Below are positions 14,562-25,350 of a stretch of DNA of 64,000 nt, in pieces. The stretch lies in contig CAJNDS010002149.1 of assembly GCA_905221605.1 (NCBI GenBank), positions 572,642 to 636,641 of the forward strand. The letters are read 5' to 3'. Position 1 is the stretch's first letter. The number at the start of each line of letters is the position of its first letter. The notes below the pieces were generated by a model. That model searched no databases. It saw nothing but the letters and a program-made list of their open reading frames with translations, and was not told where the DNA came from. The stretch comes from Symbiodinium natans (taxonomy: Eukaryota > Sar > Dinophyceae > Suessiales > Symbiodiniaceae). Position numbers and translations under genes: made by a program.

Positions 14562-16486
14562 ATGAGGCCGGTGCTCTTGGGTTGTCACTTGTGCCTCTGT
14601 AGCTGTTTGCTGCTTCACTCAAACTTGCGTTGTTTTCGTTCTTTTTTTTCTGAGGCAGATTTGTTCGGGGCTTACACCTCGATAGTTGATTCATCAGCAC
14701 TGGAAGGGCGTGGGGGTGGGCGGGTGGGGGGGGGGGGGAAGGCCGGTACCTCAAGCTGGGAACAGAAGGAGCCATGAGATGCCATTTGCAAGGACATTGC
14801 AGCCCACAAGCCTACTCAGCTGACAGTGCCATGCAAATGCATCTGTGCAGGCAGTGCCTTATCCCCTCGCCTGGACGATCAATTCTCGAGGATGCAAACC
14901 TCTGAGGCTGGAGTTGAACGGTGTCGAGTCAGGTGAAGTCCGTGTCTATTTAGACCTTAGACAATCCCTGAACCTGGTCAGTGCTGGTATGCAGGATTGC
15001 ACCTCGAGCAGGTGACTGGTACATGCCGGTGGTGAGGCTGCGGGGCGAGCCCGAACCCTTTCCTTCCGGCCCTACGGCCGACTCGTAGCAATCTCAAAAA
15101 ACATGATTCAAGGTTTAGTGTTTAGGGGTACGGATACCTCCAAGCATTCCCGGTAATTGACGCCCCTGCAATAAGAGAAGGACGATCCCGTCCGCAGGAA
15201 GCTCACCCCAGGACATCAACTTGCGCCCTGTATGGAACCCCCTGGCATTCTGTAGCCTTGTGGTACCACCTTGAGCTGCTGCTAGTTTGCATACGGGCCC
15301 TAATCCCTATATAATCTTCTGTAACTATCAAAACTCGCAACAGCTACCAGCAAGTCATACCTCACAGCAAGACCTAGTAAGATGAAGGGCTTAGAGTACC
15401 CAATCTCCTAATAAGAACCATAAAGTCTTCGCAAGATGGGGCTTAGGGTTAAGGGTTTAGGGTTTCAAGTTTAGGGGAAGGGAGCCTCCAGCAGCCTTGC
15501 CCCCGCGTGAGCCCCTTGGGCTGAATCCTGGTAGGGCCTTGGGGGTTCGGGCCATGGGCTTCACTTCTCGGAATCCAAAACCCCTAAACCCCTAAACCCC
15601 CAAACCCCCAAACCCCCAAGCCCCAAAACCGCCCAAAGCCCTGTTGAGCTGAACAAAGTGCAGCATCTATGAGTTGCAGGTATGTCCCAAACCCTAAACC
15701 CTAAACGTTTAGAGTATCCCCTCTTACTTGGTCACAGAACCCTTGAGGCCTTGTTCACGAGGCGGTTTATATCAGCCATGTAGGTTTTAGGGTTCATGTG
15801 AATGGTTGGGTAGGGTTTAGGGGTACAGGTGGCGTTCCCAGCAATTTCCCTCTGCCCTCGCCCGGGCCTCCATTCGCCTCACAGCTCGCGATCCTGCCGC
15901 ACAGAGTTTGTTTTTGAGGCTTCAAGGTCAAGGTACTCCATGCTACCATCTTAGAGTGGGCAGTGTCGGAAAAAACACTGTGCTCAGGGTAGCGGACTCC
16001 GAACCGTCTGTGGAGACGAGACTTCGCGCGCTTGGGGTTCAGGGTGCTTAGGTGCATCGGGGCTGCGGCGGGGCTTGGCCACGCCCAGTGGCGCCCGAAA
16101 CCCAATCCCTCAATGTCCGGAGCCGAAGCCAATTGTCCCACGACGGTGCGGAGTCAAGCACCTCTGTGTGTTTCTGCTGCGCAGCTCCAAATCGACTTCA
16201 ACGGGTGGCCGCACCCTCCGGCAAGGGTTTGTTGGATGTGGAGCCTGTCGAGGGCGTTGAGAGGCCAGCGGACCCCAACAGCACTAAACTCACACAAGCC
16301 CTAACCACACATGTTGTGGTGTGTGCATGTATATATATATGTATATTTAGAGAACCAAAAAGCCTAAAGAAAACCCAAAAAGCACCCTTCAGAAGACACC
16401 GAAAAACCGTACAAAAGAAAATCATACAGCAAAATCTCCAATAATACACAAAAATCCTCAAAAAGAACCAACAAAACCAAAAAAAC
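14562..16486. other. spacer with telomere-like words
   Basis: Nothing gene-like resolved. G runs lie at about 14384-14396 and 14728-14739. CCCTAAACCC words cluster at 15435-15470, 15580-15640 and 15690-15710, in both orientations. Confidence 0.45.
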
Positions 16487-16749
16487 CAATCCTGGGAGAC
16501 TCTTCCCAGGGGTCCGGCTCCCCAACAGAATCCCTCAGGATTGTTTTTTTTGTTTTTTTGGTTTTCTTGCACAAGAATCCACAAAAACCAAAAAAACAAA
16601 AAAAACAATCCTGAGAGACTCTTCCCAGGGGTCCGGCTCCCCAACAGAATCCCTCAGGATTTGTTTTTGGTTTTTTTTTGTGTTTTTTTGTTGTTGTTTT
16701 TGTTTTTTTGTTTTTTTTGGTTTTTTTGGTTTTCTTGCACAAGAATCCA

Positions 16750-16791
<42 letters not shown>

Positions 16792-16847
16792 AATCCTGAG
16801 AGACTCTTCCCAGGGGTCCGGCTCGCCAACAGAGTCCCTCAGGATTG
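16487..16847. repeat. three copies of a 57-bp foldback element in A/T-rich spacers
   Basis: Copies at 16487-16543, 16606-16662 and 16791-16847 share the core CTTCCCAGGGGTCCGGCT. Each copy begins CAATCCTGAG (the first has CAATCCTGGG) and ends CTCAGGATTG or a close variant, a 10-bp inverted repeat. Each is preceded by an A-rich and followed by a T-rich run, extending the potential hairpin. A second palindromic block, TTCTTGCACAAGAA, sits at 16564-16577 and 16733-16746 in the spacers, so two foldback units alternate. A pure A run of about 42 nt lies at 16749-16790. Confidence 0.9.
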
Positions 16848-18295
16848 TTTTTTTTGGTTTTTTGGTTTTATTGTGGTTTTTCCAGTTTTTTTTGTAGGGC
16901 TTTTTTGTGCATTATTTCTTGTTGCACGTTTTTGGTTTTAAAGTTTTGCGTTTTTTTTTGTGAAAAAAGTGCACTCCCACTGCATCCCATTTTCTATATT
17001 TATTTTTTATTTGTTTATTTATTTATTTATTTATTTATCCGTGTATGTATGTGTGTGTGTGTGTATGTGTGTGTAAACATATACAAGTTAATTTAAGTAT
17101 AAGTATATGTCCCCGTTATGCTGAATACCTTGTAGCAACTCCTAAATGCCCGGCATTAGGGTGGACAATTCGATTTGCAGAGGGCGACCTACCATAAACA
17201 CCGTGTTGTCTGTTAAACCTATACATGTATATATGTTTACACACACATATATATATATATATACATACGTATGTGCATGCCATGCACGTGCGTAATGTAT
17301 GTATGTAGGTATGTACGTATGTATCTGTATGTGTGACTGTACGTATGGATGTGCACACGTCTGCTTTATTGAACTTTTCGACATCGCTTAAGTCCCTTAG
17401 TGTAGCAAAAACCTCGAGAGATACAAGGGCCCTTGCACGACACGCTGGTCAAGGGCCTCTCCAAATGCTGGGTCAGGTGCTCTTCATGTGAATACGCGCG
17501 GTTTTTACATTATATTGTATAGACATGGGGTTCTAGATGCTGTATGTTATAGAACTTTACATGCAACCAGTATGCTCTTGGGGATTCAGTAGTATCGTTG
17601 CAGAGGCTCGTGCACTCACACGATATCTCTTGCACTCACTACGGATGCTTGCGGCTCGATGGACAAGCTCTGCCGGCAATGCATTTCTCGAATAACTCCT
17701 TCATCTCGTTCATCTCTTGAGCAGTGGCGAGCAAGGGCAGTTCTGACAGTTTGGACGAGTCGACATGGCCTTTACTCGCTGCTGATTCGCCTCGGCACGT
17801 GCATCGGCCAAAATGGTGAGGGAAGTGCAACCCGCAGTCGGCACCTGGTAAGCAGTGCACCGCGTCCCTTTTACCATTCGAGACTGTGTAGAGCGAGGGA
17901 GGGAGAGGGAGAGGGAGGGAGAGGGAGAGAGCGAGGACTGACTGACTCCCGGAGTTCTGGGCGTGGAGTAGGCCGTGAAATCAAAGGTTGAGGAGAGGCC
18001 GTATATGAGGCCGCATGAAGCTGCGTGTCTTGCGGAAGTTGGGTCTCAGAGCAGGCCTGGCAGTTTTTAGGGACCTGGGATTTGCAGCAAGGCCAAATAG
18101 GGCCATTGGCCATGGCAGCTTAAGGTCCGAAATCTTAGCGCCTTTGTGTCAACGTGTTGCAAATCCCGGTATACGACAGCCAAAGCCACAACCCGAGCAA
18201 ATATTGAAGCGTCGGCGCCGCTGCCCTCTGCATGCTCAGATGGGCTTGTGTTTTTGGGGGGCTCAGGTTTAAGAAGTGCACACCGGTTGCACACC
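16848..18295. other. A/T-rich and microsatellite spacer
   Basis: TTTA repeats near 17003-17036, GT and TATA/CATA repeats at 17045-17090 and 17220-17345, and a GAGGGA repeat at about 17895-17935. A short minus-strand frame near 17680-17750 (ELPLLATAQEMNEMKELFEK) could be an exon but has no recognisable domain. Confidence 0.45.
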
Positions 18296-18478
18296 CGCGA
18301 AACACACCCCGAAACATACCCCCGAAACATACCCCATAACATACCCCCGAAATTGCAGGTAAAGTAGCTCATGATGCCGCGAAACATGCATACCCGAAAC
18401 ATACATACCCGAAACATACCCCATACCCCGAAACATACCCCGAAACATACCCGTGAAACATACCCCGACCCCAACACC
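18296..18478. repeat. CCCGAAACATAC minisatellite
   Basis: Around a dozen irregular copies of a 12-13 bp unit CCCGAAACATAC(C), interrupted near 18355-18385 by non-repeat sequence. Confidence 0.85.
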
Positions 18479-18567
18479 TGTCGCACGCCAACCCATAAGA
18501 CACAAACCCACATGGCTTTCATGGAGCAGCTCTGTTTGAGCCCAGGAATGTGTGCTGTACAATCATC

Positions 18568-18749
18568 TGCAGAAAGGCATCCCAATTCACATTGCATCGG
18601 GCCACGATCTGTGGCGCCGAGGCTGGGTCGGGGGATCCTGCGTGGGCTGGTTCTGCGACGGTCCGGAACTTGGCTTCAGCTTGAGAACGGCTTGCCTTGT
18701 CAAAAGCACCTGCTGAACTCAAGGCCGCAGAAGCCCATGCCTCGGCAAT
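18568..18749 (-). CDS. isolated exon-like segment, unknown protein
   Basis: After an acceptor-like AATTGCAG the minus strand reads IAEAWASAALSSAGAFDK and then KASRSQAEAKFRTVAEP, ending in VNWDAFLQ. The amphipathic, Ala-rich helix and low-complexity-free composition look protein-coding, but no domain is recognised and neighbouring exons were not found. It could still be a chance open frame. Confidence 0.3.
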
Positions 18750-18849
18750 CTGCAATTTTCCCCTGTGCTGCTTTAGGGTCTCGATTTGGGAGCCAGGTTT
18801 TTTGGGTGGTTTTTTGTTTTTTTTGGTATGTTTTTGGGTTTACAGTTGA

Positions 18850-19312
18850 GGGTTAGGGTTTAAGGCTTAGGGTTTAGGGGTTTAGGGTTTAGGGTTTAGG
18901 GTTTAGGGTTTTAGGGTTTTAGGGCTTTAGGGTGTTAGGGTTTTTGGGTTTTTGGGTTTTTGGGTTTTTGGGTTTTTGGGTTTTTGGGTTTTTGGGTTTT
19001 TGGGTTTTTGGGTTTTTGGGTTTTTGGGTTTTGGGGTTTTTGGGTTTTTGGGGTTTTGGGTTTTTGGGGTTTTGGGGTTTTGGGTTTTTTTGGGGTTTTG
19101 GGGTTTGGGGTTTGGGGGTTTTGGGGTTTTGGGGTTTTGGGGTTTTGGGGTTTTGGGGTTTTGGGGTTTTGGAGGTTTTGGGGTTTTGGGGTTTTGGGGT
19201 TTTGGGGTTTTGGGGTTTTGGGGTTTTGGGGTCTTAGGGGTTTAGGGGTTTAGGGGTTTAGGGTGCTGGGTTTAGGGTTTAGGCTTGAGGGTTTAGGGTT
19301 TAGGGTTTAGAA
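18850..19312. repeat. interstitial telomere-like block with variant units
   Basis: TTTAGGG units (18850-18935) pass into about a dozen GGGTTTTT octamers (18937-19030), then about 20 mostly GGGGTTTT octamers (19030-19232), then back to TTTAGGGG and TTTAGGG (19233-19312). All G-rich repeats are on the plus strand. GGGGTTTT is the telomere unit of hypotrich ciliates, whereas TTTAGGG is the plant and dinoflagellate type, so the middle looks like slippage-derived variants of the outer repeat. Open Phe-Gly-Val-Trp frames here are repeat artefacts. The strand should form G-quadruplexes. Confidence 0.95.
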
Positions 19313-20033
19313 AACCAAAAAAGATACCCAAAAAAACAAAAAATACCCAAAAAGAACCCCCACCCCTAGATTTTGCGCGTATCAAATCATGGAACCTATA
19401 GATTGTGAAGATCATGGCGTTTGTGGTGGCCGGAAGTCTAGGTTGCAGAACGACCAAGCCACAAGGCAGTTGACGACCATGTGACTGGGCTTTGGGTAAA
19501 TCCTAGCCTCTCCGTAAACCCATTCTGACCTGCAACAGGCTGTGGTGAGCGTCTCGCGGCGCTCACCCGCTTCTGTGGCTCGCAGGCGGGAGTAACTGTG
19601 TGATCTACAGTTCTAAAGGTCAATGTCGTTTCTCGTTGATTCCCCGCCAGTCAGGCTCCGCGCCTCCTTGGCAGCAGCTCGGACCAGTTTACAAGATTGA
19701 GGTTGGTGCTGAGGGCTTCAAAAGTTTTACAGGGTCTATCGTGGCACTGCAGGAAATGTCAAAAATGAAAACGCCTGTTATAAACCAATAAGCAAAGCAT
19801 GCGTATATAGGAAGCGAAGACGCACCACTAAGCAAGGCAACCGCATATAGAAAGCCAAGACGCAACTAAGCAAAACAACAGCACGTATAGTGAGCGAACA
19901 TGCACTACTAAGCAAAACAATCGCGTACGCACCAATATGCAAAACGATCGCGTAGAAATGGGAAGCGAATACGCACCCAAAAGCAACACAACCGCCCCTC
20001 TTGGGCGGTGCGCATGGATCCGCACGAGCTCGG
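19313..20033. other. spacer with degenerate direct repeats
   Basis: An A-rich stretch follows the telomere-like block. From about 19785 to 20000 a unit with AAGCAAAACAACCGC and variants repeats roughly every 40-50 bp, several times containing CGCGTA. No gene resolved. Confidence 0.5.
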
Positions 20034-21880
20034 CTGGGGTGTGGTGGTGGCGTGGTGGTGTTGCGGTGGTGTGGTGATGGTGTGTGGTGGTGGCGTGTGT
20101 GGTTGTGGTGGGTGTGGTTGTTGTGGAGCGTGGTTGTGCGGTGGTGTGAGTTGGCCTGCGGTGGTGTGCGGTGTTGTGCGGTGTTGTGCGGTGGTGTGCG
20201 AGGTGGTGTGCGCGGTGGTGTGCGCGGTGGTGCAGGGTGGTGCAGGGTGGTGTGATGGTGGTAGTGTGGTAGTGGCAGTGGTTGTGGTGGTGGTGGTGTG
20301 ACGGTGGTGGCAGTGGTGGCGGTAGTGACGGTGGTGGCGGTGGTGGCGGTGGTGGCGGTGGTGGCGGTGGTGGCGGTGCGCTGGTAGTGGCGGTGCGCTG
20401 GTAGTGGCGGTGCGCTGGTAGTGGCGGTGGTGGTGGTGGTGGTGTGTGGTGGTGTGTCTGGTGGTGTGTGGTGATGTCTGCTGGTTTGGTGACGTAGTTT
20501 CTGATGGCGTGTGGAGTGTGCTGTGGTGATGGTGGTGGTCGTGGTGTGTGGAGTTGCAGGGCAGTGCGGGGTGTTGTGTGGAACGCAGTATAATGTGTGG
20601 TGGCTACGTGGCGGTGGTCTCTGGTGGTGCTGTATGGCGGTGCATGGTGTTTTCTGATGGCATGTGGAGTGCGCTGATTAGTGGTGGTGGTGTGTGGTGT
20701 GTGGTGCGTGGTGCGTGGTGCGTGGTGCGTGGTGCGTGGTGGTGCGTGGTGCGTGCTGCGTGGTGCGTGGTGCGTGCTGCGTGCTGCGTGCTGCGTGCTG
20801 CGTGCTGCGTGCTGCGTGGTGGGTGGTGGGTGGTGGGTGGTGTGTGATGGGTGGTGAGTGGTGTGTGGTGTGTGGTGTGTTGTGGTGTGTGGTGTGTTGT
20901 GGTGTGTGGTGTGTTGTGGTGTGTCGTGTGTTGTGGTGTGTGGTGTGTTGTGGTGTGTGGTGTGTTGTGGTGTGTGGTGTGTGGTGGTGTGTGGTGTGTG
21001 GTGGTGTGTGGTGTGTTGTGGTGTGTGGTGTGTCGTGGTGTGTGGTGTGCGGTGGTGTGTGTGTGTGTGTGGGGTGCTGTGGGGTGTGGTGTGTTGTGTT
21101 GTGTGAACTGTTGTGTTGTGTGGACTGTTGTGTTGTGTGGACTGTTGTGTTGTGTGGACTGTTGTGTTGTGTGGACTGTTGTGTTGTGTGGACTGTTGTG
21201 TTGTGTGGACTGTTGTGTGGTGTGGACTGTTGTGTGGTGTGGTGTGGTGTGGTGTGGTGTGGTGTGGTGCGGTGTTGTGTGGTGTGGTGCGGTGTTGTGT
21301 GGTGTGTTGTGTTGTGTTGTGTTGTGATGTGTTGTGTTGTGTTGTGTGGTGTGGTGTGGTGTGGTGTGTTGTGTGGTGTGGTGCGGTGTTGTGTGGTGTG
21401 GTGCGGTGTTGTGTGCTGTGTGGTGTGGTGCGGTGTTGTGTGCTGTGTTGTGTGGTGCGTCGTGTTGTGTGGTGTGGTGCGGTGTTGTGTGGTGTGGTGC
21501 GGTGTTGTGTGCTGTGTTGTGTGGTGCGTCGTGTTGTGTGGTGTGTCGTGGTGTGTGGTGTGTTGTGGTGTGTGGTGTGTTGTGGTGTGTGGTGCGTCGT
21601 GGTGTGTGGTGTGTCGTGGTGTGTGGTGTGTTGTGGCGTGTGGTGTGTTGTGGTGTTGTGTTGTGGTGTGTGGTGCGTTGTGGTGTGTGGTGTGGTGTGG
21701 TGAGTGGTGTGTCGTGGTGTGTGGTGTGTCGTGTAGTGTGTGGTGTGATGTTGTGGTGTGTGGTGTGGTGTGTTGTGGTGTGTGGTGTGTTGTGGTGTGT
21801 GGTGTGTTGTGGTGTGTGGTGTGTTGTTGTGATGTTTGTGGTGTGTGGTGTGTTGTGGTGTGTGGCGTGTTGTGGTGTTG
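20034..21880. repeat. GT-rich satellite, mostly TGTGGTG and GGTGGC variants
   Basis: Nearly every base is G or T. Sub-domains are GGTGGC and GGTAGTGGC units (20300-20440), GCGTGGT and GCGTGCT units (20705-20820), TGTGTTGTGG units (20870-21060), a 16-bp TGTGGACTGTTGTGTT unit (about 21105-21235), and TGTGGTGTGG units to 21880. The complementary strand is almost pure A/C, giving long Thr/His/Pro open frames (up to about 690 codons). Their composition is fully explained by the repeat and they are not annotated as genes. Confidence 0.95.
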
Positions 21881-21884
21881 GGAA

Positions 21885-23236
21885 CGCCACGCCCCGACAT
21901 GTCAAAAAGCGCGCCGACATGCTAAAAACCAAGGTTTCCGCCGACATGCAAAAAAACGCGCGCCGACATGCAACAGAAGCGCGCCGACATGCCAAAAACC
22001 AAGGTTTCCGCCGAAATGCAAAGAACACGTGCCGACATGGCAAAAAAAACACGCGCCGACATGCGCCGACATGCTACAAACCAAGGTTTCTCCGACATGC
22101 AAAGATCACGCGCCGACATGCCGAAATCACGCGCCGGCCTGCCTTACCGAGAGCACGCGCCGACGCGTCGATATGGATACAATAATAGGCCAAGAGCTGC
22201 ACGGATGATCTGGTGTCTGGGGCTTCCATCCCGCCCGACCAGGCCAGAACCCGGTTCGTTGTTCTCTCTTTCCCTGCTCGTGTCTTGTATCGCTGTGTGT
22301 GGCGAACCCAGTCCGCCTCTCTGGCCGGGTACCCATTATGTTTGTCGGGAGGTTGCAGAGCGGCGGGGGCCGTGAGAGCGGCGAGAGCTGCAGCAGTACG
22401 CGCCGACGTGTTAAAAAGAGTTAAATAGAATAAGAAGGTTACTGCGAGGAACTGAAGAAATTCAGGGGAATTGACCCAGAGGCTGTCAGGGAGATTTGAA
22501 AGTGACTAATTAATTTGAAAAAGGACATTGCGACATGCCAAAAGTACGCGCCGACGTGCCAAAAGTACGCGCCGACGTGCAAAAAAAACGCGCCGACATC
22601 CCAAAAATGCGTTCCGAGATGGACAAGAGACACGCGCAGACAGAGTTAAATAGAGTAAAGAGGTTACTACGATGATTTGAATTTGAAAGTGACTAATTTG
22701 CAAAAGGACCCGCCGACATGCCACAAGCACGCGCCGACGTGCCAAAAGTACGCGCGGACATGCAAAAAAACACGCCGACGTGCCAAACGTGCGTGCCGAG
22801 ATGGAAAAAAAGACACGCGCAGACAGAGTTAAATAGAGTAAAGAGGTTACTACGAGGAACTCAAGGAAGTCAGGGAGAATAACCCAGAGGCAGTCGGGGA
22901 GATTTGAAAGTAACTAATTTGGAAAAGGACCCGCCGACGTGCCAAAAGTACGCGCCGACATGCTAAAAGTACGCGCCGACGTGCAAAGAAATACGCGCCG
23001 ACGTGGCAAAACCTGCGCCGACATACGAAAAAACACGCGCCGACATGCCAAAAACACGCGCCGACACGCCAAAACAAGCGCCGACATGCCAAAAACACGC
23101 GCCGACATGCTAAAAATCCGCATGTTGCGCCGACATGTCAAAAGCACGCGCCGACATGTCAAAACCGACCCGCGGAGATAATATCTCGGGATGTTTTGTT
23201 TTTCCATCTCGGGGCGCGTTTTTGTCATGTCGGCGC
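21885..23236. repeat. CGCGCCGACATG short-unit repeat with nested ~180-bp spacer repeat
   Basis: A conserved core CGCGCCGACATGCC or CGCGCCGACGTGCC followed by AAAA-type filler recurs about every 19-35 bp, around 40 times, at 21885-22160, 22535-22640, 22710-22815 and 22930-23170. Between groups a second unit recurs three times (about 22405, 22635 and 22820) with GAGTTAAATAGAGTAAAGAG, AGGTTACTACGA and GATTTGAAAGT. An inverted copy (GTCATGTCGGCGCG) closes the block at about 23224-23237, at the edge of the second GT-rich tract. Cores vary and spacers are not unique, so this is a satellite and not a CRISPR array. Confidence 0.9.
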
Positions 23237-23244
23237 GGGCGATC

Positions 23245-23808
23245 CCTTGTGGTGTGTAGTGTGTTGTGGTGATGTTGTGGTGTGTGGTGTGTGGTGTGTG
23301 GTGCGTTGTGGTGTGTGGTGTGTGGTGCGTTGTGGTGTGTGGTGTGTGGTGTGGGGTGTGTGGTGTGGTGTGGGGTGTGGGGTGTGGTGTGGGGTGTGGG
23401 GTGTGGGGTGTGGGTGTGGGGTGTGGGGTGGTGGGGTGTGGGGTGGGGTGCGGGGTGGGGGTGTGGGTGGGGTGTGGGGTGGGGGTGTGGGGTGTGGGGT
23501 GTGGGGTGTGGTGGTGTGTGGTGTGTTGTGGTGATGTTGTGGTGTGTGGTGTGTGGTGTGTGGTGCGTTGTGGTGTGCTGGGTGTGGGGTGTGTGTTGTG
23601 TGGTGTGGTGTGGTGTTGTGTGGACTGTTGTTGTGGACTGTTGTGTTGTGTGGTGTGGTGTGGTGTGGCGTGGTGTGGGGTGGGGTGGGGTGGGGGGGCG
23701 GTGGTGGCGGTGGTGGTGGTGGGGGCGGCGGTGGCGGCGGCGGCGGTTTTGGTGGTGGTGGGGGTGGTGGCGGCGGCGGCGGGGGTGGTGGTGGTGGCGG
23801 TGGTTTGG
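23245..23808. repeat. second GT-rich satellite
   Basis: TGTGGTGTG and TGGGGTGTG units, later GGTGGCGGC units. It resembles the 20.0-21.9 kb tract, and the two bracket the CGCGCCGACATG block. Confidence 0.93.
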
Positions 23809-25054
23809 ATGAGAAGAGAGCATGCAATTCAAAACAGAAAACCTTCGTATCAATTCGTGTTCTTTTTGTTCACCTGTAGTACTATTCATAACAATATCAA
23901 CATCTGCAAAAAGTTTCAGGTGAACTATGGTCTACAGCTCGAAACTTACTTGTTTGTTTATGGTTTAGGGTTTAGAGCTTGGGGTTTAGGGCTTAGGGAT
24001 TTTTATCGAAGCCCTTGTGGCATTCTTAGGCGACCACCCCTAAGCTCTACAAGCCTCGCCCCCCTTAAACTCTGAACCCTCAACTCTACGCCTTTCCGGA
24101 TTCGGGAGTCCCCCCCCCCCACCCATTGGCCTTTTTCACGGCTTAGGAGCGGTTCTTCGGCCTTTTCACCGCAGTTCAAGCGCTGGTGGCTTGCCTTGGG
24201 GGGGTTTGGGGTGTTGGGTTCAGGGTTGTGGGTGCTTAGGGGGGATTGGGTTTCGTTTTCCTTTTTTGTTGGTCTCGAGTCCAGGGTTTAGGGTGGCAGG
24301 GGGAGTCTAGGTTTGGGGGTTTTAGGGTTTGGGAGTTGAGCAAGGTTACCGTCCGACTCGGGGATTGGGGGTTGGGTCCCAGGTTCGGTGGGAGCAGCAC
24401 TTGTCAGGTGATACAAGGAGGGACCCTAGAAGGAACAGGATATGGTCCCTATTATATACCTCAGTCGCCCCTACATTACCCCGAAGGTCCCTTACAAGAG
24501 TCATCCGCTTTTCCAGGCCAGCCATCGGAGAGCCATGGCGATGCCGCTGCCCACGGTGTGGGATGTGGCGCTTCCCAAGGCCAGCGGGTTAGAGATTAGT
24601 TTAGGGCTTAGGGCTTGGGGCTTGGGGCTTGGGGCTTAGGGCTTAGGGCTTCCACTCCCGAAGCCGTGGGTGCGGAACCGTGTAGGAACTCGGGTCGGCG
24701 TAAATCCTATAGACCGGTCCCGCCTTTAGCCCCTTGAACTTGGGCTTTCTTTGCAAACGCCCCCCATTCTGTTGAGAGAAAGTCATGGCAAATTCGCCTT
24801 GGACCCCTAAACCGTACACAAGGCGTGGGCGTGGGCGTGGGCGTGGGCGTGTGGGCGCGTGGGCGCGTGGGCGTGTGGGCGTGTGGGCGCGTGGGCGCGG
24901 ACGTGGGCGTGGGCGTGGATAAAGAGTCTGCGATTGATTCTCAAAGAGCATCGCTTGTTTTTCGAGAAAGCGGTAGCTGGGCCATTCTCCACACGTGCTG
25001 GCTCCAAATGGCATCTCTTGTTGGACTGCGCAAGAATGCACACTGTTGCAGCCC
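23809..25054. other. spacer with telomere-like variant repeats and GGGCGT repeats
   Basis: TTTAGGG words occur at about 23960-24000 and 24285-24330. A GGGCTTG or TTAGGGC variant tract lies at 24600-24655. GGGCGT and GGGCGCGT units run from 24822 to 24918. No gene resolved. Confidence 0.55.
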
Positions 25055-25209
25055 TACTTGGAGGTTCATGGTACTTACTAACCAATTAAAACTGGGCTTA
25101 TAACCCTACTTATAAGTAGGATAACCCCTATAAGGCCCTTTAGGGGTATTATAAGTAGGGTTATAAGTACAGTTATAATTGGTTAGTAAGTACCATGAAC
25201 CTCCAAGTA
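25055..25209. mobile_element. complete 155-bp MITE-like foldback element with 5-bp target duplication
   Basis: The ends are inverted copies. The left end starts TACTTGGAGGTTCATGGTAC and the right end finishes with its reverse complement. The match runs for the first 34 bp without a mismatch and continues with few differences to the middle, where CTTATAACCCTACTTATAA pairs with its opposite copy. The element is flanked on both sides by AGCCC (25050-25054 and 25210-25214), a clean 5-bp target site duplication. It has no coding capacity, as expected of a non-autonomous miniature inverted-repeat transposable element. The near identity of the arms suggests recent movement. The parent transposon is unknown. 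Confidence 0.9.
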
Positions 25210-25316
25210 AGCCCCGAACGAGAAGCGAGACTGGGTTCAAAAACGGAGCCGGCTCGAGCTATCCGAAATGTCTAAAAGCGCCAGGTCGCCAAAACCCGAG
25301 CAGGCTCGAGTTAAAC

Positions 25317-25350
<34 letters not shown>

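Noticed and set aside
18932-19253. Phe-Gly-Val-Trp repeat proteins in three frames
   Set aside because: All three frames are open simply because the GGGTTTTT and GGGGTTTT octamers contain no stops.
19828-21900. 690-codon minus-strand frame rich in Thr, His and Pro (and a 504-codon Val/Cys/Trp frame on plus)
   Set aside because: Composition is entirely the GT-rich satellite read in frame; no non-repetitive domain.
21885-23236. CRISPR-like appearance of regularly spaced CGCGCCGACATG repeats
   Set aside because: Cores vary, spacers are short A-rich variants of each other, no cas genes, and the genome is eukaryotic.
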